From the NCBI GenBank assembly GCA_964019695.1, contig OZ026515.1:37030994-37094993 (forward strand): a DNA stretch of 64,000 nucleotides. The letters run 5' to 3'. Each line of letters starts with the position of its first letter. Position 1 is the first letter of the stretch. The notes beneath the pieces were generated by a model. That model made no database searches. It saw only the letters and a program-made list of their open reading frames with translations, and was not told the origin of the DNA. The position numbers and the translations under genes are program-made. The stretch comes from Loripinus fragilis (taxonomy: Eukaryota > Mollusca > Bivalvia > Lucinida > Lucinidae). Of the stretch, positions 34,193 to 44,580 are shown one piece after another.

Positions 34193-36160
34193 TAATGCCT
34201 AGGTTACATTTGCTACGGTCGTCGTACGATTTATTTGTCTACGATTTTCTCTACGATTTTTTCGGCATCGTAGACGGCTAAAAGCTACGACGTATGTGTT
34301 TACATTGCTTACGATCACCTTACGATTTCTTTCGGCGACAAACTAGAACAAAAGTTTACAGAGACCTTGCGGATATCGTACGACAACCGCAAGGTTATCG
34401 TACAATCATCATGTTATCTTCACGACCTCCCTATATAAATCGCACGATGCCCGTACGATGACCTTGCGGAAGTCGCAAGGAGTCGGTACGCTGACTGTGC
34501 AATTGTCGTGTAATTATGTGCATGGATTCAAACGGCTATCCATGTTCATTTTTGCATTCCATTTGAACTATGTTTCAAAGTCATGTGATCACAAACCGTG
34601 ATGTGAAGAGGCTAGTGTTTTAGTTGAACATGGTCCCAAGGTATGAAACAGCGTGATACCTTTGTGTATATTTTAATGTCGATTTCTAAGTTCTGCAGTT
34701 TTCATAAAGTTTAAATCACAGAATATTGCAACCACTTTTTTATAGTACACTTTTATAATTCGAAAAGTAGCACTTTAATTGAAAATATAAAGATGCTTTT
34801 ATTGTATCAGCGTAGACTAAAACGCTTATTATGGTTTTATTCAGTTAAATCATTCAAAGGCACTCTACGGCCAGCAACACATAAAATCTGCGTCATAAGC
34901 AAAAATGAAGTCGTTGCATGCGAACAGCAAAGGTACTGACCAGAATGCGCTTTCTTCCACTCGGCCTGGTCAGCACATTTGCCATTCGTTTTCAGTAAAA
35001 TACATTTTGTAGAACATTCATTCATTCAAATTTCAATGTTCGAACTAGTCACATCTTCTCACTTCGAGATTTTATTCCTTGAAGTAATACTCAAATTCAA
35101 ATCCCAGAGTTATAAATCACAAAAATATCTGGACATTTTTTTTAATCTTATCTAATTAATTAAACCCCTTATCCAACCACCATTTTATATACTGAAAATG
35201 CATATGCATTTCACGTTAGGTGCATATTTTGAATTGCTCTTCAGATAATTTTATCATGGAAACATACTCTATGGGCCCTGATTAGCAAGCACGGATCCAG
35301 AAAGTTATGTCAGAGGGGGTCTAACTCAACTTTTTTTACTTGATAAGGGCGAGAGGATCCAAATACCACTAAAAGCGGGGGTCATTATTGGCCCGCTAGC
35401 GAAACGTCATTTTAAATGGCGTTTCGCTGGCAGACCGATGCTGGCCCGTCATGTAATGCTGGCTTGGTACATGTTTAGCTTTGAGATTTTCTACGGGATC
35501 TGGACCAGTATTGATAAAAAAAACTATATTTTTGTGATTTTCCAGTGGGGGGGGGGTCCGGACCCCCTGTCCCCCCCTCTGGATCCGCTCATGATTAGAC
35601 TGCTTCCATCAGCAAACTGAACTGTGTCCATATTGAGTCACACTGAGTGGTGGTATAAGAAACATCACCTGAAGACAAATATTGAAATGAAACAAACAGC
35701 TAATGAAAAGTCTCCGGGAAATTGTTGACACGTCGCAAGGCGAACGCACAATCATCGTGCCATCGCCTTAGGGTTACCGCAGGATGACCGTCCGATGTCC
35801 ATACGATTTTATGGGCCCTGCAAAGGCATCGTACGGCGACCTTGCGGGCTCCTTACGACTATCGCAAGAGTGTACGATCATTTTTGGGCCAAGATGACAA
35901 TCTAAAACCCTGCGTTGTCCTCACGATCATCGTGCGGTGCCCGTACGGGGATCGTACAATGTCACTGCGATGTGTCTACGGGCTTACGATTTTTTCAAAT
36001 TTGTCATTGTGCGGAGTTAAACAAAATCGTAGAGGCCACGATGCCCGTAAATCTGTATGATGATCGCAAGGTTTCCCTGCAGAGGCGGTACGGAAACGGT
36101 GATTTGGACATCGTACGGGCATCGTATACTCGTCATAAGGCAAATGTAACCGAGGCATTA
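34193..36160. mobile_element. 2-kb TIR element with CpG-rich TCGTACGAT / CTTGCGG motif arms
   Basis: TAATGCCTAGGTTACATTTG at the left end matches, with one mismatch, the reverse complement of CAAATGTAACCGAGGCATTA at the right end. The terminal ~330 bp (left) and ~430 bp (right) are full of CGTACGAT, CTTGCGG and GCCCGTACG words in both orientations; the 1.2-kb middle is ordinary AT-rich DNA with a family N element (35290-35600). No transposase frame was found. Outside the ends, GGAATAAACTTCATTT and AAATGAGGTTTATTCC are also inverted, so it may sit in the centre of a larger palindrome. Confidence 0.75.
35290..35600. mobile_element. Family N element
   Basis: CACGGATCCAGAAAGTTATG with AGAGGGGGTCTAACTCAACT at the left and a G tract, TCCGGACCCCCTGTCCCCCC and TCTGGATCCGCTCATG at the right. 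The ends are inverted. Same family as 27000 and 47255. Confidence 0.7.
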
Positions 36161-36229
36161 GCTCCCTTTATATGCAAATGAGGTTTATTCCGTAATTGAT
36201 TTTGGAAAATTTAAAGTACCAAGAAATTT

Positions 36230-36324
36230 CAGAAATTTAAAGTACCCAATGAGAGTCCATTCGTGAGTACGAACGGACGGAGTGGACCTACTACTAGACC
36301 TGCTTTCGCTGAGGCCACGCAGGT
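36230..36324 (-). mobile_element. End of element L
   Basis: Read on the minus strand: ACCTGCGTGGCCTCAGCGAA, AGCAGGTCTAGTAGTAGGTC and CACTCCGTCCGTTCG, matching the left end of element L at 47991. The satellite at 33342 may be its other half, with 34193-36160 in between. Confidence 0.65.
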
Positions 36325-36329
36325 AATAA

Positions 36330-37660
36330 TAATTATGAAACAAGTATTAGCCTAAAAAAGCTGGCGGTCGTTTAACCTGATTATAATATGTATTCATGCC
36401 TACTGCATGCTTCAATTTTTAACTTCTCGAGCCTGTCCATTTACAATGGTTCAAAGCTCTGAGATATAAACGTCAGAGCTGTAATTGTTTACCGTTTAAA
36501 ACGTGCTTCCATCGCGTATAGGTCTACTCTTTTTATGTGGCTGGATTTTAAGTACCCGGCTTATGCATGGCCATTTATAGTCTATCGTGAACAAGATATG
36601 TTATGATAATGGATCTAGCATGCGACACAATTATGGAACGTTATTTGACAACATTGGACAGCCCATTTTTACGATATTTTTTTTCTAAAACTGAGGCCAG
36701 AAAGCAAGGTTACAGTGACACTGAATGATATTCGACACTCCCTGACCCCCAGGATGTGTCCACAAACCAAATTCGGGATTCCTATATCATATAATATAGG
36801 ATTTATGCTCGTGACACGATTTTTCTAGATCTGAGGGCATATGTTAAGGTAGGGTACGCGACGCTCCGTGACCCCAAGATACATGAATTCACGAATTTTG
36901 GCATTCCTACTTCAAATAATACAAGAGATATGATCCCGACATTATGTCAACACTGAAACACTGTCTCAGAGCTGACAGCAGCAGAAACCACTTGGTGCCT
37001 AAATTAATTTTACTGGACAGATCTTCACTCTAGATGGATTCTGCTAAAGTCAAAAGCTGAGAAAGAATAGTATCTTAATTTGACCATATGTACATACAAA
37101 TGGACGGTGATACTAAAGTATGAGAGTAAGTCCTGCTCCTTCAGCAATTAAGTACCTATAGTCTTATATTGTAGATACGTATGCATAACCATTAATAGTC
37201 TATAATAAAACTGTTTACCGTGTCCGTTATATGGCAGTACATCAATTCATATCTAATTCCGTGTGATGTAGATACAAATAAGAAATGACAATTTATATAG
37301 GAACCAAGTGGTTTCAAATTTTGATGCTGCCAGTTCTAAGGAAGTGGTTTTGATGTTGATTAATTGTTTATTGTTTCTTCTATTTTTTTTTCTTGGTCCT
37401 TGTTTGGCTTTTTTGTTGTAAGGTTTTAGTTAACCATTCTTGTTAGCTAAATCACAGGTTGTACAAAAGGTATCAAACTAAAAATCTCCCTATTTGAAGA
37501 CTTGAACGCTTAAATACAGCCGTCCCCATCAGTACTCTCAGTGCTTTGATTAATACCTATTGCAGGGCTTACTCTAGCTCAGAATTTGTTGTAACCAACA
37601 CTTTAGCCAAATGGAAAAAGTTGGAGCCAAATGAAATTGAGTTTTTAGCCAGAAAGTAGT
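36330..37660. other. Intron 2 DNA without clear features
   Basis: AT-rich. Two similar stretches near 36730-36790 and 36865-36915 (GACACTCCCTGACCCCCAGG and CGACGCTCCGTGACCCCAAG) suggest a diverged tandem unit. No exon was seen. Confidence 0.4.
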
Positions 37661-37669
37661 ATCAATTTA

Positions 37670-37824
37670 ACTCTTTGCCAGCTAGTGGCAACTTTTTTCA
37701 TCTGCTGATAACCTTTGCAAACAGTTTGGACCCAGATCAGGCCCGACAAAATATCGGGCCTGATCTGGATCCAAACTGTTTGACACCCTGATGGTATTGC
37801 AAAAATCCAGCATCCAAAGAGTAA
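37670..37824 (+). mobile_element. MITE family A, short copy with intact hairpin
   Basis: AACTCTTTGCCAGCTAGTG, then an almost perfect hairpin: CAAACAGTTTGGACCCAGAT, CAGGCCCGACA, a short loop, and GGGCCTGATCTGGATCCAAA. The right part is deleted. Confidence 0.8.
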
Positions 37825-38234
37825 AATATGACAAGGAGTGAAGAAATAATAAAGCTGATCAAGATACACTTTTTCACAAATATTAATTTTTGAACCACCT
37901 AGAGTGTACTTTTAGTCAATGACTTATATTTGTAGCCACTCTACATTTCTAGTAGCAAATGGCTTCAATGGCTAATGGCAGGGTGAGCCCTGCTATTGAG
38001 ATGTTGACTTGAAATCTGTAAAGGGGCTTGTAACAAATAGTGTGGATCTCAAGTGACTGCACTGTTGGCTGATGTGAAAGCATTATTAAGATGTCAGTAG
38101 CAAAAGTACATGCTCAACATAATTTTTATTGATGGCTAAACAAACTTTATTCTGTCAAAGAACGGTTTAACAATATATGGCAGGACTTCATGTGAAGATG
38201 CAGATAATTCACTTGTTCATCAAGCCATATTTGA

Positions 38235-38467
38235 CCTGTGACATGAGATTTCCAACAATGTGGCATTTTAACAAGTGTAGACTCAGATGTGCCTGCAGTC
38301 CCCTTTTATGGTTAGAAGCTCCAAATGATGGTCAGTCAGTAGCTCAACGGTCATTTAATATTCAAGCGACTAGCACTTGGGTCTGATCAGACGGCGCATA
38401 TGGGCAGGCTGATCTGAGGCTTTGCTGGTCGCACATACCACATTGTTGGAAATCCCATGTAATGGCT
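38235..38467. mobile_element. MITE family F
   Basis: The inverted ends are TGACATGAGATTTCCAACAA and CCACATTGTTGGAAATCCCA. The centre has GTCTGATCAGACGGCGCATA and GGGCAGGCTGATCTGAGGCT. Relatives are at 39013 and 50891. Confidence 0.75.
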
Positions 38468-38479
38468 CATTTGCTTTCT

Positions 38480-38643
38480 GGTTGCTAATACACGTTGGTA
38501 GCCTATATTGCAGCCGGTGTATCAGAGTGTATCACCAGATGAAAAAGCTGATGGCATCATTGGTTGCTAATACACGTTGGTAGCCTATATTGCAGCCGGT
38601 GTATCAGAGTGTATCACCAGATGAAAAAGCTGATGGCATCATT
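38480..38643. repeat. Exact 82-bp tandem duplication
   Basis: GGTTGCTAATACACGTTGGT and the rest of the 82-bp unit occur twice in a row (38480-38561, 38562-38643) with no difference seen. Either a recent duplication or an assembly artefact. Confidence 0.9.
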
Positions 38644-38687
38644 TATTTTGAATGGCAGAAAAAAGGTTTGATCATGTTTGATTTTAG

Positions 38688-38998
38688 GGCCGCTTAGGGC
38701 AGTCAGTTATGTTTCTGGCTGCAGATACGTGTCTGACTGCAGATCCAGGGGTTCCGAGTTTGATCCCGGCACGGTACCATACTTTCTTGGAGATTGATCA
38801 TGAAATAATTTCTACGGTCATTCTCCTCCCTTCCGCTGATTCAAGAAGGGTTGTTGTCAGTTACAGGCGAAAGTATATGCACTAAGTACTGGTTAACTGC
38901 TTATGTAGTCAAGCTTGCCCAGGAAAAATATGTGGTTAGGTGAACTGAACATCCCAACATGACCATAGCTGTTGACTGGGATGTAAAGAATTAAACCA
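38688..38998 (+). mobile_element. SINE family B, 40-bp element gap from exon 3 side elements
   Basis: The head GCCGCTTAGGGCAGTCAGTT is followed by a B box in GGGGTTCCGAGTTTGATCCC. The body ACTTTCTTGGAGATTGATCA, TCAAGAAGGGTTGTTGTCAG and the tail GTTGACTGGGATGTAAAGAA follow. It is in the same orientation as the EGF gene. Confidence 0.88.
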
Positions 38999-39012
38999 AG
39001 CCAAAATGTTAA

Positions 39013-39179
39013 TGAGCCAGTGCATAAGATTTCCAACAATGTGGTATGTGCGACCAGCAAAGCCTCCGATCAGCCTGCGCATACGCGCAGTTTCTAAGCT
39101 TAAAAAGAGGTTGCACTGGCTCGTCTGAGCCTACACTTGTCAAAATGCTTAATTGTTGGAAATCACATGCCATGGCTCG
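39013..39179. mobile_element. MITE family F ending just before exon 3
   Basis: TGAGCCAGTGCATAAGATTT and CCAACAATGTGG at the left pair with AATTGTTGGAAATCACATGC and CATGGCTCG at the right. The end lies 19 bp before the exon 3 acceptor AG boundary, leaving only TTTGATAAATATTTTACAG as native intron end. Confidence 0.8.
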
Positions 39180-39198
39180 TTTGATAAATATTTTACAG

Positions 39199-39416
39199 TT
39201 TCTCTGGATCAACATGTAAAGATATGCCAGCCATTCCAATTGACCCGTGCTCATCAAATCCTTGTCTTCATGGAGGTGCATGTGTCAATGTCACTGATGG
39301 CTACCACTGCCAATGTACAGAGAATTTCCTTGGTGACAGATGTGAGGCTGCCATTAGACACTGTATCCATGACAACCCTTGCAAAAATGGTGCTGTTTGT
39401 GAAGATCATCCAGAAG
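39199..39416 (+). CDS. EGF-repeat protein, exon 3: end of EGF1, EGF2, first half of EGF3
   Basis: The acceptor TTTTACAG is followed by FSGSTCKDM, closing EGF1. EGF2 runs from DPCSSNPCLHGGAC to FLGDRC and has an O-glucose consensus (CSSNPC). EGF3 begins RHCIHDNPCKNGAVC. The donor is GAAG|GTCAGT, phase 1. The donor is also the first copy of a ~40-bp minisatellite (39417-40130). Reading through the donor would add about 50 repeat-encoded residues and then stop. Confidence 0.93.
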
Positions 39417-40130
39417 GTCAGTTCGGTCATGTTTTTCAATTTGAAGTTTCCTCAGGGTCATTGGAGCAAAGTTACAATTTGAAGTTGTCTCAAGGTCAGT
39501 GGGGTCAAAGTTTACCTTTTGAAGTTTTCTCATGGTCAATGAGGTCAAAGTTTACATTTTGAAATTACCCTAAGGTCAGTGGGGATCAAAGTTTACCTTT
39601 TGAAGTTTCCTCATGGTCAACGGGGTCACAGTTTACATTTTGAAATTACCCTAAGCTCATTGGGGTCAAAGTTTACATTTTGAACTTACCCGAAGGTCAT
39701 TGGGGCCAAGTTTGCACTTCAAGTTCCCTTAAGGTCAGTGGGTTCAAATTGTACTTTTCTGAAGTATACTTACTGTCAATGGGGTCAAAGTTTACATTTT
39801 GAAGTTACCTTGAGGTCATTGGGGTCAAAATTACCTTGAGGTCACTGGGATCAAATTTTTGCAGTTTGAAGTTTCTCAGGGTCATTGGGGGCAAAGTTTA
39901 CATACAACTATTATTGAAGTTACCTCAAGGTCATGGGGGTCAAAGTTAACATTTTAAAGTTACCTTAAGTTCATTGGGGTCAAAGATTGTATTTTGAAGT
40001 TTCCTCGAGGTCAGTGTGGTCAAAGTGTGCAGTTTTTAAGTTTCAATAATGTCAATGGGGTCAAAGTTTACATTTTGAAGTTTCCTCCAGGTCAGTTGGG
40101 TCAAATTTGCAATTATTTTTGAAAGTTTCA
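39417..40130 (+). repeat. ~40-bp minisatellite starting on the exon 3 splice donor
   Basis: About 18 units resembling AAGGTCAGTGGGGTCAAAGT plus TTACATTTTGAAGTTTCCTC start with the exon's own GAAG|GTCAGT. Unit starts are spaced about 38-45 bp. Many units contain AAGGTCAGTG or similar, which itself resembles a 5' splice site. Confidence 0.88.
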
Positions 40131-40369
40131 AAGGTTACGGTAGCGCATGTCTCATATTGTTTTTTTGTTTTTTTTTCCAATTGAAACTAACCAGTATGAA
40201 TACAGGATACTTGGTATCATTGGCCTTCCAAAGAAGCCATATCGATATGTTGCATTTAAAGGCATGGTTGCCAAGGTCTGGATTAATGTTCATTATAAAT
40301 TGGTGATACTTAGGAATCTTTTGAAGGCCATGTGGCATGAAAGTTTCTATTTTCTTTTTTTTTCCAGTA

Positions 40370-40604
40370 TTAATCCTCAACAAAAGTCGTCTGCTTTTCT
40401 CATCTGCTGAAATGTTTAAGAAGCCTCTATGGCAAACAGCGTGGACCCAGATCAGACTGCTCCAATAGGAGCAGTCTGTTCTGGGTCCACACTGTTTGTC
40501 TCAATATTTAACTTTGTTAAATAATGTTAGCAAAAATTTGCAGCAGACAACAAAAGCAGATGTAATTTTCAGATGATTTTTTTGCTGGCGTTTTAAGGGT
40601 TAAA
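40370..40604. mobile_element. MITE family B in intron 3
   Basis: TCTGCTTTTCTCATCTGCTG and TGGACCCAGATCAGACTGCT precede the hairpin with AGGAGCAGTCTGTTCTGGGT. It ends in GCTGGCGTTTTAAGGGTTAA. Confidence 0.82.
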
Positions 40605-40661
40605 ACTCAGAAATATATTTATGCCCTGTTAGGTATTGATGATCATTTTCTTTTTCTATAG

Positions 40662-40802
40662 GTGGTTATGAGTGTTTCTGCCTCCCCGGATATTTTGGTT
40701 TACAGTGTGAGACAGAGATAGACGAGTGTGGATCCTCTCCTTGTAACAATGGTGGGCGTTGTATAGACCTTGTTAATGACTTTTCCTGTACCTGTCCACC
40801 AG
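40662..40802 (+). CDS. EGF-repeat protein, exon 4: end of EGF3 and most of EGF4
   Basis: The acceptor TTTTCTATAG is followed by [16 protein letters not shown], completing EGF3. EGF4 is a calcium-binding-like domain: EIDEC, CGSSPC (O-glucose consensus), and [10 protein letters not shown] matching the Asp-hydroxylation pattern. The donor is CCAG|GTAGGT, phase 1. A degenerate copy of the exon's first 80 bp follows directly (40807-40886); reading through the donor meets TAG at once. Confidence 0.93.
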
Positions 40803-40806
40803 GTAG

Positions 40807-40886
40807 GTAGCTATGAGTTTTTCTGTCTCCCAGGATATTTTGGTTTACAGTGCCAAACAGAGATGGATGAGTGTGGATCCTCTCCT
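40807..40886 (+). pseudogene. Partial tandem copy of exon 4
   Basis: GTAGCTATGAGTTTTTCTGT onward repeats the first 80 bp of exon 4 with about ten changes. The first cysteine codon has become TTT, the copy lacks a polypyrimidine tract, and it ends abruptly in a family G fragment. It starts within 5 bp of the exon 4 donor. Not expected to be used. Confidence 0.85.
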
Positions 40887-41025
40887 AAGCTTAGATATGG
40901 TGCTTTCCAAAAAGCAAATAACAAAGGCACTGATCAGACTGCGCGGATGGGCAGGCTGGTCTGCACCTTTGTTGTTCGCAAACCTCCGAAGACAGGTTTT
41001 CTCGCAACGACGCCCATATGTTTAA
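40887..41025. mobile_element. Partial MITE family G fused to the exon 4 copy
   Basis: AAGCTTAGATATGGTGCTTT and the core CACTGATCAGACTGCGCGGA, GGCAGGCTGGTCTGCACCTT, ending GAAGACAGGTTTTCTCGCAA and CGACGCCCATA. Only the right two-thirds of the family G unit is present. Confidence 0.75.
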
Positions 41026-41082
41026 TACCATCCTAGGAATGGAGTTGTGGAAAAAGCCCATCTAGACTCACTTTATTGACTC

Positions 41083-41290
41083 TTTACCTGCTGGGTAATT
41101 TTGCATGCTTTTTTGTCATCTGATTTTTTTTTTTCAAAATCAACTTTTGCGGAAAATTATTTGAAGAATAACATAAGAGTGCCAAACAGTTTGTATCCAG
41201 ATCAAGCACAACATTTTGTCAGGCCTGATCTGGACCCAAACTGTTTGCAAAGGCTATCAACAGACAACACTTGTAGGCAAAGAGTTAAAT
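41083..41290 (-). mobile_element. MITE family A, full length
   Basis: GACTCTTTACCTGCTGGGTA and ATTTTGCATGC at the left pair with TGTAGGCAAAGAGTT at the right. The hairpin is GTATCCAGATCAAGCACAAC and TGTCAGGCCTGATCTGGACC. Good example of both family A termini. Confidence 0.82.
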
Positions 41291-41640
41291 TTTTCTTGCA
41301 GATTATCCAGAAAAGATGAGAATTTACATAAATATGACTAACTGGACCCACTCAATCCAGTGTTTTTGAACCGGCTATGCAGAAAAGTTGGGTTCCCTAG
41401 CATGGTTGCAAATCATGTGAATAAAGGATCCACACAGACATGTGATATATATGGTGGTGGGGGTGTGGGAGGGGCCATATGAGCTGATACTTGTCACATA
41501 GATGACCAGTAAAGACTCTAGTGAGACAGCATAGATGTTTAATCTTGCTCATATACACAAAGCATTAAATTGGATGATGATTCAAGCCTAATACTAGACA
41601 TGTAGTTAGTATCTGAACAGCTGTGCATTCATGTTTAATT

Positions 41641-41853
41641 CTTTTCCCGCAAGTCACGACTTTTGTCGTCTGCTTTTGTTCTCAGGTAGCCTATATTGCA
41701 AACAATATGGACCCAGATCAGACTGATAAGTGTTCATATTGTTTGCTTCCATGAAAAAATCTAGTCTGAAGTTCACTTGAATAGATGTATATGCAGCAGA
41801 CGTAAAAAGCAGACAACATTTTCAGTATAAAAATAGTGGTGGGATAAGAGTTA
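41641..41853. mobile_element. MITE family B, short-core copy
   Basis: GTCGTCTGCTTTTGTTCTCA, ATGGACCCAGATCAGACTGA, CATATTGTTTGCTTCCATGA and GCAGCAGACG words in family order. The palindromic tip is nearly absent here. Confidence 0.65.
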
Positions 41854-42049
41854 ACAATGACCTCAGAGGAACAGGATGATAAGCTTTTGCATGTGGTTGG
41901 GTAATACCCACCACTTTCTGTATTAATTGGGTATTTTATAAAAATATTGGGTATTTGATATTTTGTTACCCACTATAAAATACTGAAAAATAATTGGGTA
42001 CTGGTTTTCTTGGGAAAGGTAGAAACATAGTGATTCTAAATCTTACCTG

Positions 42050-42266
42050 AACTCTTTTGCCTACTAGTGTCATCTGTTGATAATGTTTGCAAACAGTTTA
42101 GATCCAGACTAGGCCCGACAATGTGTCAGGCCTGATCTGGATCCAAACTGTTTGACACTCTGCTTGTATTCATGGAACAAATTTTCGAAAAAGTTAATTT
42201 TTAAAAATTTAAAATATAAGCAGATGACAATAAAGCATGCAAAATTACCCAGTAGGCAAAGAGTTA
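42050..42266 (+). mobile_element. MITE family A ending 35 bp before exon 5
   Basis: AACTCTTTTGCCTACTAGTG at the left and AAAATTACCCAGTAGGCAAA with GAGTTAA at the right. Hairpin: AGATCCAGACTAGGCCCGAC and TGTCAGGCCTGATCTGGATC. The end is close to the exon 5 acceptor. Confidence 0.85.
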
Positions 42267-42300
42267 AAGCTGTAGAAATAAAATGAAATTTGATTTTCAG

Positions 42301-42520
42301 GCTACACTGGTCGTAACTGTGATGTTACCGTGACAACAGGCTGTTCCTCATCTCCATGTTTGTCAGGTTCAAGTTGCGTTACCATGGGAACGGGAGGTCA
42401 ATATGTGTGTCAATGTACAGAAGGGTTTACTGGCTACTACTGTGAAGACAACATAGATGACTGTGTTAATGCAAACTGTGAGGAATATCAAGTTTGTGTT
42501 GACCTAGTCAACAGCCATAG
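42301..42520 (+). CDS. EGF-repeat protein, exon 5: end of EGF4, EGF5, first half of EGF6
   Basis: The acceptor TTGATTTTCAG is followed by YTGRNC, closing EGF4. EGF5 (GCSSSPCLSGSSC to GYYCEDN) has both O-glucose and O-fucose consensus sites. EGF6 starts NIDDCVNANC. The donor CATAG|GTGAGT is phase 2, splitting EGF6 before its fourth cysteine. Two near-identical copies of the 3' 143 bp with their donors follow (42536-42836). Reading through the donor gives TGA immediately. Confidence 0.93.
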
Positions 42521-42535
42521 GTGAGTGATTGTGGT

Positions 42536-42836
42536 GTTACCATGGGAACGGGAGGTCAATATGTGTGTCAATGTACGGAAAGGTTTACCGGCTACTACTG
42601 TGAAGACAACATAGATGACTGTGTTAATGCAAACTGTGAAGAATATCAAGTTTGAGTCAACCTAGTCAACAGCCATAGGTGAGTGATTGTTGTGTTACCA
42701 TGGGAACGGGAGGTCAATATGTGTGTCAATGTACGGAAAGGTTTACCGGCTACTACTGTGAAGACAACATAGATGACTGTGTTAATGCAAACTGTGAAGA
42801 ATATCAAGTTTGTGTCAACCTAGTCAACAGCCATAG
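42536..42836 (+). pseudogene. Two tandem copies of the 3' part of exon 5
   Basis: Copies at 42536-42678 and 42694-42836 repeat exon 5 from GTTACCATGGGAACG to CATAG with the donor GTGAGT, at an exact 158-bp period. The first copy has TGA (42653-42655) where the exon has TGT. The second keeps its frame. Neither has an acceptor, so they lie in intron 5. They resemble each other more than the exon, suggesting two successive events. Confidence 0.9.
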
Positions 42837-42849
42837 GTGAGTGTTTGTT

Positions 42850-43350
42850 GTGTTACCATCATCATCATCATGAGATCTGAACTGTTCAAAGGCCAAGTCT
42901 CGCTTGCATGAAGCATCACATTTTGGTTGTGAAATAAGAAAAAATATTTTTTATTAAGCATGCTTATCTAGGGGCCTGGAGAATGTTGTCTTTCACTGTC
43001 TTGGTCAGGGTCATATCAAGTAAAGTCAGTTATCATGGCTTACACCAAGAAACCAAGAAAAGTATCAATCAGTGTAGACCAAGATTAGATGCCACAAAAT
43101 ATGCTGTAAATAGTTTCTAAAGTGAGTGGCTTTGTGGAGAATAGGGCATGGTGTTGCATTGAAGCTTGTGACATCATGTTCTTTTTCACTCCTTGTATGC
43201 AGCAAAATATCAGCAATCATGTAGCAATGTATTGAACTACTGCACTTGACCTAATAAGTCACATGATCTTATAAGGGCACACAGATTACTTTATTGACTT
43301 TTTACATTTTATTTCTGATTCCTAGTCAATCTAGTGCTGTAATTCCATCA
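42850..43350. other. Intron 5 DNA, unassigned
   Basis: Only a short CATCATCATCATCATGAG run (about 42858) and a GCACTTGACCTAATAAGTC motif near 43243 were noticed. Confidence 0.4.
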
Positions 43351-43351
43351 T

Positions 43352-43770
43352 CATGTAGAGGAAAAAGTGTGGATCCTGATCAGCTGGCTTCATTAGAAGC
43401 CAGCTAAATTGGATCTACACTTTTTCAAAGAGGGAATAGAATTTAAAAAAACTTGCGCAGTGACCTTAATGGGTCAAATTTAATAACCTATGTCCTATTT
43501 ACTAGATTTATATGCTGAGCATAATATCAATCTAGTAAATAGGACATAGGTTATTAGTGCTTTACACATTCCTGGTTTCAGCCAGTTCTATTTTATGACT
43601 TCTTTAATTATTATCATGGACTCATAAGCTAAATGAAAAGCAGTGTCCATTAAGATTAGCTGGTTGAAAGCCAGCTGATCCAGTTCCATACTGTTTGCAA
43701 AACAGGATACATGGGTCACAGATTTTTACAGGTATCTTGGTTCAGCAGGGCAAAAAAGATAAAATAAGTT
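43352..43770. mobile_element. Two family C elements flanking a hairpin
   Basis: Family C at 43352-43440 (GTGTGGATCCTGATCAGCTG, GCTTC, AGAAGCCAGCTAAATTGGAT) and at 43618-43770 (AAGATTAGCTGG, GCCAGCTGATCCAGTTCCAT). Between them, 43483-43554 is a perfect inverted repeat with 26-bp arms (ATAACCTATGTCCTATTTAC and TAGATT on each side of a 20-bp loop). Confidence 0.75.
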
Positions 43771-43944
43771 GTGGAGACTATCATGTGTGAAATCAACAAT
43801 TTAAGTGACATTAACATCTCATTAGCAGCAAAATTTCAAAGATTTAATGGATAATGACAATTTATTTCATATAATGATAATTGGGCCACCTCATGACAAA
43901 ACCGAGTATGTGCACCTAGTGAAGATTCAAAGCCGCATCAGGGT

Positions 43945-44130
43945 TTTTAGTTAAGAGTGTGTAACAAAAAATAATTTTCTTATTTCTCAACCAAAACATA
44001 TGTTGTGGGTACTCAAAAGAACCGTCTCAGTGAGACGGTTCTTTTGAGCACCCAAAACATATGTTAAAAATGATGGGTAAGAAAATGTTTACAGTTTTAC
44101 GCAGACATTATTTGTTTATCTAAACCTGTA
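43945..44130. mobile_element. Family E element, most intact copy
   Basis: TTTCTCAACCAAAACATATG, GTGGGTACTCAAAAGAACCG and TCTCAGTGAGACGGTTCTTT with TGAGCACCCAAAACATATGT form a long hairpin around TCTCAGTGAGA. GGGTAAGAAA closes the right. Confidence 0.8.
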
Positions 44131-44149
44131 CGGCATGGTCATCAACTTA

Positions 44150-44580
44150 GTCTGATCAGATTTTGCCATATGCTCTTTAGGTAGCTAAGAATCTTCAGTA
44201 TCTTCAGTGGACAGCAAAGACTCCGATCAGCCTGGGCATATGCCCAGGCTGATCCGAGTCTTAGCTCGTCCGGGTGCACATGTCATTTTGTCGGATTCGT
44301 CATGAGGTGGCTCAAATTTACTATGTGTGTCACAATGAAATGAGCCATAACATGACAAAACCAAAACTTTCAAAATGTGTGCGCCTAGCGAAGACTCAAA
44401 TCAGCCTGGCCATCTGGCCAGTCTGATCTAAGTCTTTGCTCTTCGCTCAGTTGGTAACTCTTGACCCAAGCTTTTTTTATGTAGACAGCAAAGACTCTGG
44501 TCAGATTAACCTGATGCCTAGGCTGGTCTGATTCTTCTTGTGAGGCACAGCCACATTTTTGGTTTCTCATGTCACAGCTT
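44150..44580. mobile_element. Compound palindromic elements (family F/G-like cores)
   Basis: ATCAGCCTGGGCATATGCCC with AGGCTGATCCGAGTCTTAGC near 44222, and ATCAGCCTGGCCATCTGGCC with AGTCTGATCTAAGTCTTTGC near 44401, plus a third near 44497-44535. Each has a TGGTTTTGTCATG / ACATGACAAAACC-type flank. Several degraded elements overlap. Confidence 0.6.

Noticed and set aside
42536..42836. Additional functional EGF exons
   Set aside because: No acceptor or polypyrimidine tract precedes the copies, one has a stop codon, and reading through from exon 5 stops at once.
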